From NCBI RefSeq assembly GCF_015553355.1, contig NZ_JADNGN010000002.1:1-52738 (forward strand): a stretch of DNA of 52,738 nt. Direction: 5' to 3'. Positions 1-5,688 of this stretch are shown piece after piece (the first letter of the stretch is position 1; every line of letters starts with the position of its first letter). Source of the DNA: Collinsella aerofaciens. Its GTDB lineage: Bacteria > Actinomycetota > Coriobacteriia > Coriobacteriales > Coriobacteriaceae. The notes under the pieces were generated by a model. That model was not told the origin of the DNA, made no database searches, and worked only from the letters and a program-made list of their open reading frames with translations. Position numbers and translations under genes: made by a program.

Positions 1-60
1 CGGATGGAGTTCCGCGGCGCCCAAGCCACACGCTAACAGCTTTAAGGAGTCAAAGCTGGT

Positions 61-465
61 TTAGCCAAAGAAGCGCTTGATCTCGATCTCGGCGTTCTCC
101 AGGCAGTCTGAGCCGTGAATCACGTTGGCGTTGACATCGACAGCGAAATCGCCGCGAATGGTGCCGGGGGCAGCGTCAAGCGGGTTGGTAGCGCCCATGA
201 GGGTGCGCATCTTGGAGACAGCGGAGAGACCGGAAACGACCATCTTGACGACCGGACCGCTCGTCATAAAGTCACAGAGACCGCCAAAGAAGGGCTTGTC
301 GGCCAGATGGGCGTAGTGCTCCTCGACGGTAGCGCGCTCGAGCGTGGTCATCTCCATGCGCTCGATGACAAGGCCGCTGCGCTCAATGCGAGCAACGATC
401 TCGCCGATTTTGCGGTCGCGCACGGCGTCGGGCTTAATCATGATGAAGGTCTTCTCGATAGCCAT
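61..465 (-). CDS. ndk: Nucleoside diphosphate kinase
   Basis: Transfers the gamma phosphate from ATP to nucleoside diphosphates through a phosphohistidine, balancing cytosolic NTP and dNTP pools. The 134-residue protein is full length for the bacterial family. It begins with the typical EKTFIMIKPDAV strand and carries the active-site block NVIHGSD with the catalytic histidine at about residue 117, plus the NPLDAAPGTIRGDF nucleotide-binding segment. The ATG at 465 is preceded by GAAAGG about 8 nt upstream. It is transcribed leftwards and appears monocistronic in this window. Nothing is missing from the active site. Confidence 0.97.
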   Translation of the reverse strand: MAIEKTFIMIKPDAVRDRKIGEIVARIERSGLVIERMEMTTLERATVEEHYAHLADKPFFGGLCDFMTSGPVVKMVVSGLSAVSKMRTLMGATNPLDAAPGTIRGDFAVDVNANVIHGSDCLENAEIEIKRFFG

Positions 466-529
466 AAAAGTAGCCTTTCAAGTAGGTTCGCGCGTGCCCA
501 AGTCCCATTCCGGCACCCGCCTGGACTGC

Positions 530-558
530 ATCGTAACAGAGTTTTAGCTGCTGTTAAA
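530..558 (-). promoter_or_regulatory. Candidate sigma-70 type promoter for ndk
   Basis: On the minus strand TTTAAC (553-558) and TACGAT (530-535) are separated by 17 nt, placing the start about 60 nt upstream of the ndk ATG. The -35 match is only partial, so this is a suggestion by position and spacing. Confidence 0.35.
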
Positions 559-762
559 CAAAAAGCTGTTTATTGAAACGTTGCAATTTATTGAAGCGTT
601 CCATATGTGTCACTTCTGTTTCGAAGCCCGATTAGAGTACCATCCGACTGTCCACCAACCGCACCGAGCAGAGCAGACGGTCGATTGCCGCCCGCGAACG
701 TATCCCCTTCACAACCTGCCCAAAGGTCCTACAGAAGTTCTCGACAAGCCCCTCCCCCATAG

Positions 763-799
763 CAACAAAATACGGACGCCCACATCAGCAGGCGCCCGT
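763..799 (-). terminator. Rho-independent terminator of argH
   Basis: The minus-strand transcript folds into a 9-bp stem (ACGGGCGCC with GGCGTCCGT, one G-U pair) around a 10-nt loop, followed by the U-rich tail ATTTTGTT. It lies about 50 nt past the argH stop codon, as expected for the end of that transcript. Confidence 0.75.
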
Positions 800-850
800 A
801 AAGCGAAAACGATTTATCAATAAATGGACAATACGTCTTCAGCCAAACCT

Positions 851-2281
851 CTACTTTGCCCCGTGGCCCATCTCGACGACCTTGGTCAGCGATCCAAAAA
901 CGCCCTCGTCGGCCACGAGCTGTGACTCGGCACGCTGCAGCTGCACGGCAACGGCGGCAGGAGCGGTGCCGCCCTCGGTCGTGCGCGCGGCGACAATCGA
1001 CGGGATGTCGAGCGCCTCGGTAATGTCGCGCTCAAAGAGCGGGCTTGCCTCCTGGAACACCTCAAACGGCAGGTCCTCAAGATTGCAGCCGCGCTTCTCA
1101 CACATCAGGACCAGATGGCCCACCACGGCATGTGCCTCACGGAACGGCAGACCACGCTTGGCCAGGTAATCGGCAACATCGGTAGCGGCAAGGTGCCCCA
1201 CGCCGCACTCGCGCGCCATGGCATCCTCGTTGACGGTCCAAGTCGAAATCATTCCGGCCATAACGGACAGGCACTGCATGAGCGTATGAGCGGTATCGAG
1301 CGCGCCCTCCTTGTCCTCCTGCAAGTCCTTGTTATAAGCAAGCGGCAGGCCCTTCATGGTCACGAGCAGCTGCACCAGGTTGCCATAGACTCGGCCGCTC
1401 TTGCCGCGGATAAGCTCGGCAAAGTCGGGGTTCTTCTTCTGCGGCATGATAGACGACCCGGTGGAGTAGGAGTCGGAAAGCGTGATAAAGCCAAATTCGG
1501 AGCTCGACCACAGCACGATCTCCTCGGAAAGACGCGACAGGTGCATGGCCATGACGGAGCCGGCGTAATGCAGATCGAGCAGGAAATCACGGTCGGAAAC
1601 CGCATCGAGCGAGTTGGGAATCACGCCCGCAAAGCCAAGCTCGGCAGCCGTCATCTGGCGATCGAGCGGATAGCTCGTACCGGCAAGCGCGGCAGCACCC
1701 AGCGGACAGTTGTCGGCGGCATCAAAGGCGGCCTTCAAGCGTGTAAAGTCGCGCGCGAACATCCAGGAATACGCCAGCAGATGATGCGACAGCAGCACGG
1801 GCTGAGCGTGCTGCATATGCGTGTAACCCGGCAGAATCACCTTGTCGTACTTCTTAGCCGCATCCACTAGCACATGGCGCAGCTCAAGATTGGCCTCCAT
1901 GAGCTCCTTGGCCAGCGCCTTGACGCCCAGGCGCGTATCGGTCGCCACCTGGTCGTTGCGCGAACGCCCGGTGTGTAAGCGCTTTCCGGCCTCGCCGATG
2001 CGGCGCGTCAGTTCGCTCTCGATGGACATATGAATGTCCTCGTCGTTGATATCGAAGGTGAAGTTGCCGGCATCGATATCCCGTTCGATTCCGCTCAGAC
2101 CCTCGGCAATCGCCCGCTCGTCCTCGGAACTGATGATGCCCTGGGCCGCCAGCATCTTGGCATGCGCCTTAGAGCCGGCGATATCCTGCTTATAGAGGTG
2201 CTTGTCGACCGGCAGCGACGCGCCAAACTCCTGCGTGACCTCGGCCACGCCCGCCTCAAAACGACCGCCCCAAAGAGCCAT
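851..2281 (-). CDS. argH: Argininosuccinate lyase
   Basis: Cleaves argininosuccinate to arginine and fumarate, the last step of arginine synthesis; a cytosolic homotetramer of the fumarase/aspartase superfamily. With the start at 2281 the protein has 476 residues. It shows HTGRSRND (about 103-110), the THMQHAQP segment with the conserved histidine (about 154-161) and the mobile signature loop GSSIMPQKKNP (about 275-285) with the catalytic serine. A reading frame 25 codons longer exists, but the ATG at 2281 has AAAGGGG about 8 nt upstream and begins with the family-typical MALWGGRF, so I use it. argG lies upstream on the same strand, with a small ORF between them. Confidence 0.97.
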   Translation of the reverse strand: MALWGGRFEAGVAEVTQEFGASLPVDKHLYKQDIAGSKAHAKMLAAQGIISSEDERAIAEGLSGIERDIDAGNFTFDINDEDIHMSIESELTRRIGEAGKRLHTGRSRNDQVATDTRLGVKALAKELMEANLELRHVLVDAAKKYDKVILPGYTHMQHAQPVLLSHHLLAYSWMFARDFTRLKAAFDAADNCPLGAAALAGTSYPLDRQMTAAELGFAGVIPNSLDAVSDRDFLLDLHYAGSVMAMHLSRLSEEIVLWSSSEFGFITLSDSYSTGSSIMPQKKNPDFAELIRGKSGRVYGNLVQLLVTMKGLPLAYNKDLQEDKEGALDTAHTLMQCLSVMAGMISTWTVNEDAMARECGVGHLAATDVADYLAKRGLPFREAHAVVGHLVLMCEKRGCNLEDLPFEVFQEASPLFERDITEALDIPSIVAARTTEGGTAPAAVAVQLQRAESQLVADEGVFGSLTKVVEMGHGAK

Positions 2282-2399
2282 GGAACCGTCCCCTTTCTCC
2301 AAATACCAAAACAAGCGCCCAAAGTAATGCGCCATGTCGCTAAAGCGATTTTTCAACCGCTAGTTTTGCACATTCCCCACCGTGCACGGGGCCATGTAG

Positions 2400-2570
2400 C
2401 TAATTTGCAAAGAAGTGACGCGCCATGCACTTGGCGCCCAACGTCTCCCTCCGAATATTGCCCTGCGATCCATCGATCCAGGCTTTCAGGCTCATGGGAA
2501 CGTCCTCGACCTTTGCAGCATCGAACTCGGGCGCAAGGGCAAGCAAAGCATGCGCGATAGCATTGAACAT
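2400..2570 (-). CDS. Small hypothetical protein, 56 residues, upstream of argH
   Basis: I do not recognise this protein. The frame begins MFNAIAHALLALAPEFDAAK and ends CMARHFFAN. It starts at ATG 2570 with GAGGAG 8 nt upstream and stops at TAG 2400. The N-terminal third looks like an amphipathic helix. It contains a single cysteine, and there is no membrane segment. It lies between argG and argH on the same strand, 118 nt before argH and about 50 nt after a strong hairpin, so it could be a small protein co-expressed with argH or a translated leader. It is not arginine-rich (three Arg), which argues against a simple arginine attenuator here. Support is the SD, spacing and protein-like composition only. 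Confidence 0.5.
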   Translation of the reverse strand: MFNAIAHALLALAPEFDAAKVEDVPMSLKAWIDGSQGNIRRETLGAKCMARHFFAN

Positions 2571-2618
2571 AATGGATACTCCTCATATATAGGCACAGAG
2601 CCGCCAAATTGATAGAAG

Positions 2619-2648
2619 GAGCCCCGTCGGACAACCCCGGCGGGGCTC
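2619..2648 (-). terminator. Strong hairpin between argG and the small ORF
   Basis: A 12-bp stem (GAGCCCCG with CGGGGCTC as its core, extended inward with one G-U pair) closes a 6-nt loop. On the minus strand it is followed by CCTTCTATCAATTT, a weak U-tract. It may end argG transcripts or attenuate argH. A second, weaker stem (2759-2786) lies just after the argG stop. Confidence 0.5.
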
Positions 2649-2801
2649 GGACTCAGCCGCAGACGCGGCATCATATATGCGGGCGGAACGTAGGGGCCAC
2701 CGATGTTAAGAAGTGTCAGCAAGCATAACGAAAGGTAGGGACCCCGTGCGCCCGTTATGTATCACGCGGATGGGCCGCGCGGATACCAAGGGAAGGAGGC
2801 A

Positions 2802-4028
2802 CTAGGCCTGGGCGGCAGCGGAGCTGGGACCCTGGACCTTTGCCCACGTCTTGAGCGACAGCGTATCGATCTCGATAAAGCCGGCGCTGGCCTTCTCGTC
2901 AAACGTGGTGTCGCGGTCATAGGTGGCCAGACCGTAGTCATACAGGCTAAACGGGCTCTTGCGGCCGACGACATGGCAGTTGCCCTTAAAGAACTTCAGA
3001 CGGACGGTGCCGGTCACGAACTTCTGGGTATCGGCCATAAAGGCATCGAGTGCGTTCTTGAGCGGGCTGTACCATTGGCCGTTGTACACGGCGGTGGCCC
3101 AATCCTGCTCGAGCTTAATCTTGGTCTTGAGCAGGTCGCCCTCGACGCAGATGTCCTCGAGCGCCTTGTGGGCGGTGATGAGCGTCAGGGCGCCGGGAAC
3201 CTCGTAGCACTCGCGGCTCTTGAGGCCCACAAGACGATCCTCGACCAGATCGAGACGGCCAAAGCCGTTGTCGCCGGAGATCTTGTTGAGGGCGATGACG
3301 ATCTCGGAGAGCTTCATCTTCTTGTCGTCGACGGCGACGGGCTTGCCGGCCTCAAACTCGATCTCAATGTAGGTCGGGGTGTCGGGCGTGTCCTCGGGGT
3401 TCTTGGTCATAACCCAGGCGTCGTCGAGCGGCTCGTTCCAGGGATCCTCCAGGTGGCCGCACTCAATGGCACGACCCCACAGATTGTCGTCGATGGAGTA
3501 GGGGTTGTCGTTGGCACCCTCGGGAACCGGCACGTTGTGAGCGTGGGCATAGGCGACCTCGTCGGGACGGCACTTCAGGTCCCACTCGCGAACCGGGGCG
3601 ATAACCTTGAGCTCGGGGTCGAGGGCCTTGACGGCAGCCTCGAAGCGGACCTGGTCGTTACCCTTGCCGGTGCAGCCGTGGGCGACGTAGGTCGCGCCAA
3701 ACTCATGGGCGACCTCGACAAGCTTCTTGGCAAGCAACGGACGGGAAAGAGCGGAGAGCAGCGGATACTTGTTCTCGTACATGGAGTTTGCGGCGATGGC
3801 CTTGGCCAGGAACTCATCGGAGAACTCGTCACGCAGGTCGAGCACCTGGCAATCCAGAACGCCCAGGTCGAGCGCCTTCTGCTTCTTGGCATCCAGGCCG
3901 GTCTCCTCCTGGCCCACATTGCCGCAGACACAAACGACATCGAGATTCTTCTCGTCCTGGAGCCACTTGACACATACGGATGTATCAAGACCGCCGGAAT
4001 ATGCGAGAACGACTTTTTCCTTGCTCAT
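2802..4028 (-). CDS. argG: Argininosuccinate synthase
   Basis: Joins citrulline and aspartate using ATP to form argininosuccinate, the penultimate step of arginine synthesis; cytosolic, N-type ATP pyrophosphatase fold. The 408-residue protein has the P-loop-like AYSGGLDTS at residues 9-17 and the downstream THGCTGKGNDQ and SPFSLYDYGLATY blocks of the family. Of the possible starts, the ATG at 4028 is preferred: it has AAAGGA 8 nt upstream and gives the normal MSKEKVVLAYSGG beginning. The 5' region holds an arginine-rich leader ORF and alternative hairpins (4182-4308), which suggest control by arginine supply. argH follows downstream on the same strand. Confidence 0.97.
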   Translation of the reverse strand: MSKEKVVLAYSGGLDTSVCVKWLQDEKNLDVVCVCGNVGQEETGLDAKKQKALDLGVLDCQVLDLRDEFSDEFLAKAIAANSMYENKYPLLSALSRPLLAKKLVEVAHEFGATYVAHGCTGKGNDQVRFEAAVKALDPELKVIAPVREWDLKCRPDEVAYAHAHNVPVPEGANDNPYSIDDNLWGRAIECGHLEDPWNEPLDDAWVMTKNPEDTPDTPTYIEIEFEAGKPVAVDDKKMKLSEIVIALNKISGDNGFGRLDLVEDRLVGLKSRECYEVPGALTLITAHKALEDICVEGDLLKTKIKLEQDWATAVYNGQWYSPLKNALDAFMADTQKFVTGTVRLKFFKGNCHVVGRKSPFSLYDYGLATYDRDTTFDEKASAGFIEIDTLSLKTWAKVQGPSSAAAQA

Positions 4029-4181
4029 GGCTGTTTCCTTTCGCCCTTGGTAGCTAGTTAGAACATCGGTCAGTTGCAAGTCATTTCAAGGTCATATACC
4101 GTGCAATATCAGGTTAAATAGCAAAAATCAGCACATACATGCCCTAGAAACATGCAGCAATGTCGTGCTAAAACCCAACGA

Positions 4182-4226
4182 CCTCAAAATGACTCTGTTG
4201 AGGCAATTCGCCCCATGCGGACAGAG
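4182..4226 (-). promoter_or_regulatory. Candidate attenuator: two mutually exclusive hairpins before argG
   Basis: In the minus-strand RNA, CUCUGU (4226-4221) pairs with ACAGAG (4198-4193) around an inner GGGGC-GAAUU-GCCUC stem, and is followed by UCAUUUUGA. This resembles an intrinsic terminator. The alternative stem CCUCAA/UUGAGG (4203-4198 with 4187-4182) uses part of the same 3' arm, so only one can form. The leader ORF stop lies 7 nt before the first arm, so a ribosome stalled on the leader's last three Arg codons would cover that arm and favour the second stem. The pairings are visible; the mechanism is inference. Confidence 0.55.
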
Positions 4227-4233
4227 ACGATTG

Positions 4234-4308
4234 TTATCGTCGTCGGGAAATTGCGCGCTGGCGTCGGAGGGCATTGTCTGCAGTGGTGATGATCTGTACG
4301 AACTGCAT
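4234..4308 (-). CDS. Arginine-rich leader peptide of argG, 24 residues
   Basis: A 24-codon frame with a strong SD (AAGGAG, 6 nt before the ATG at 4308) lies about 205 nt upstream of argG on the same strand. It begins MQFVQIITTADNA and ends RRQRAISRRR before a TAA. Six of 24 residues are arginine, and the last three sense codons are consecutive CGA. This matches the layout of leader peptides that control amino-acid operons by ribosome stalling, here sensing arginyl-tRNA. It is too short for a family assignment. CGA repeats are also slow codons in many bacteria, which would strengthen stalling. Function is inferred from composition, SD and the hairpins just downstream. Confidence 0.6.
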   Translation of the reverse strand: MQFVQIITTADNALRRQRAISRRR

Positions 4309-4411
4309 CTGCCTCTCCTTTCACGTATCGCCGGGCGCAATTCAAATATCGCAAACGGTACCTTTTCCTCGGTAAGTGGCTCTTTTGCCGTCTCCGTTTT
4401 CGATGTTCGCT

Positions 4412-4439
4412 ATATTACGATAAAGTGCTCGCTGCACAA
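4412..4439 (-). promoter_or_regulatory. Candidate promoter for the argG leader transcript
   Basis: Minus-strand TTGTGC (4434-4439) and TAATAT (4412-4417) are separated by 16 nt in an AT-rich stretch. This would give a 5' leader of about 95 nt before the leader peptide ORF. Matches are four of six in each box, so support is moderate. Confidence 0.4.
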
Positions 4440-4583
4440 TCGACAAATTCAAATTTCTGAAAAGTTTTTTCATTAGTTTGTGAATTGCAGTGCAAATACG
4501 CGCCATTCCTGCGAAAATACGCACGATTACATGGCAGAGGGTCATTACGCCCGAAACAATCTGGAAACGGAAAGGCGCATTTT

Positions 4584-5411
4584 ATGCAGACTTACGAATC
4601 AGACGCCAATATCGGCAACATTAAACTCATCGCCGTCGACATGGACAAGACGCTGCTCACCGACGAGCGCGTGTTGCCGCAGGGTCTTGATGAGCGCCTG
4701 GACAAGCTCGCCGACGCCGGCATCGTATTCTGCCCCGCCAGCGGACGTCCCGCCCCCAAGCTCGAGGAGATGTTCGAGGGCATCAAGAACCGCCTCGCCT
4801 TTTGTCCCGACAACGGAGCGTGCGTGATCTATCGCGGCAGCTATATCTATAAGAGCAATATCGACGTGGAGCTGTACCAGCAGGTCTTGAGCCGCGCCTC
4901 GGAGGATCCGCGCGCTGTCCCCGTCCTGTGCTGCTTCGACGAGTTCTACGTGCTTGCCCGCGACCATCAATACCACGACGAGATCAGCGTCTACTACAAC
5001 ACAATCAACTATGTCGACAGCTTTGAGAGCATTGATATCGAGTCCAACAAGATTTCGGTCTTCTTCCCCGGCTACGACGCCGAGCCCGCGTTTCGCGAGA
5101 CCTATAGCCCCGAGTTCTCGGACAAGCTCTACGTCACTAACGCCGGGCGCGAGTGGATCGACTTTATGAACCTGGGCGTCGACAAGGGCGCCGGCGTCGC
5201 GCACCTGTGCGAGCACCTGGGCATCGATATTGCCGACGCCGCCGCCGTGGGCGATACCTACAACGACATCCCCATGCTCGAGCGCGTCGGCCACAGCTTT
5301 ATCGTGGACAATGCCGAGGAGCATATGAGCGCGCATGCCAAGTGGCGTATTCCGAGCAACAACGACGGGGGCGTACTGACGCTCATCGACGCCATCTTGG
5401 CGGCTCGTTAA
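4584..5411 (+). CDS. Cof-type HAD-superfamily hydrolase
   Basis: Probable cytosolic phosphatase of the Cof/HAD IIB subfamily, which usually dephosphorylates sugar phosphates, nucleotides or cofactor precursors; the substrate cannot be read from sequence. The 276-residue protein carries motif I as AVDMDKTLL (nucleophile Asp about 19, acid/base Asp about 21), an ASGR motif II, a cap domain in the middle, and motif IV as VGDTYNDIPML near the C terminus. A longer frame begins at 4485, but the ATG at 4584 has GGAAAGG upstream and starts just before motif I. It is divergent from argG. Its last codons are copied in inverted orientation about 165 nt downstream (see the repeat at 5388-5583). Confidence 0.9.
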   Translation: MQTYESDANIGNIKLIAVDMDKTLLTDERVLPQGLDERLDKLADAGIVFCPASGRPAPKLEEMFEGIKNRLAFCPDNGACVIYRGSYIYKSNIDVELYQQVLSRASEDPRAVPVLCCFDEFYVLARDHQYHDEISVYYNTINYVDSFESIDIESNKISVFFPGYDAEPAFRETYSPEFSDKLYVTNAGREWIDFMNLGVDKGAGVAHLCEHLGIDIADAAAVGDTYNDIPMLERVGHSFIVDNAEEHMSAHAKWRIPSNNDGGVLTLIDAILAAR

Positions 5412-5583
5412 CGTGGCTCGTTGGGCCTGGCCGGGCGGCACGGGTTAACTTTTCGCTCGGTCAGGTCCTGCGCAAGACGAAAGCCACATTAAGTGGCTTT
5501 CTTTGCGTGCGGAATCTACGAAAAGTTAACCCGTGCCGCCCGGCCAGGCCCTAGGTTTACTTACCTGCCGCCAAGATGGCGTC
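5388..5583. repeat. Nested quasi-palindrome of 196 bp at the 3' end of the HAD gene
   Basis: The core is a perfect 33-bp inverted repeat (5423-5455 with 5519-5551; ends GGGCCTGGCCGG and GTTAACTTTTCG). Inside it is a 9-bp stem GAAAGCCAC/GTGGCTTTC (5479-5501) with a T-rich flank. Outside it a second perfect 17-bp pair matches the last HAD codons, GACGCCATCTTGGCGGC (5388-5404), to an inverted copy (5567-5583). The element separates the convergent HAD and polA genes and could act as a terminator. The inverted copy of coding sequence suggests fold-back template switching. Confidence 0.9.
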
Positions 5584-5621
5584 TTGAGTGTCTAGATACT
5601 TAGGCTGAATTTAATTGAACG

Positions 5622-5653
5622 AAGGACGCTCCTTGTTGATGAGGGGCGTCCTT
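5622..5653 (-). terminator. Terminator of polA
   Basis: An 11-bp stem AAGGACGCCCC/GGAGCGTCCTT (one G-U) with a 10-nt loop begins 36 nt after the polA stop in the minus-strand transcript. The tail CGTTCAATTAAATT is only moderately U-rich. Confidence 0.6.
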
Positions 5654-5688
5654 CTGGTTTTGGTTACTTTGGAATTGTGGTCGTGCCC

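Larger units (their letters stand above)
466..850. other. Intergenic region between ndk and argH
   Basis: This 385-nt stretch holds no convincing gene. Short reading frames on the plus strand lack ribosome binding sites and protein-like composition. It contains a candidate ndk promoter (530-558) and, at its right end, the argH terminator (763-799). The middle (560-760) is moderately AT-rich and shows nothing I can name. Confidence 0.6.

Noticed and set aside
2353-2634. 93-residue minus frame overlapping the small ORF
   Set aside because: It is in another frame, lacks an SD and is Cys/Arg-rich without protein-like pattern; the 56-residue frame has the SD.
2757-4061. 434-residue plus-strand frame opposite argG, and similar long frames opposite polA, the M18 gene, murC, murD, ftsI and pyrG
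   Set aside because: They mirror conserved genes on the other strand, are low-complexity (Gly/Val/Leu/His/Arg-rich), lack ribosome binding sites and arise from GC-rich codon bias.
4029-4440. T-box riboswitch before argG
   Set aside because: No T-box consensus (AGGGTGGNACCGCG type) and no specifier stem; the Arg-rich leader ORF explains the region better.
4338-4457. ArgR boxes at the two ATTCAAAT words upstream of argG
   Set aside because: The words are about 107 bp apart and neither forms the full 18-bp palindromic ARG box.
4128-4545. Frames of 67-103 residues in the argG upstream region, other than the leader
   Set aside because: They have no SD, unusual composition and conflict with the promoter and leader arrangement.
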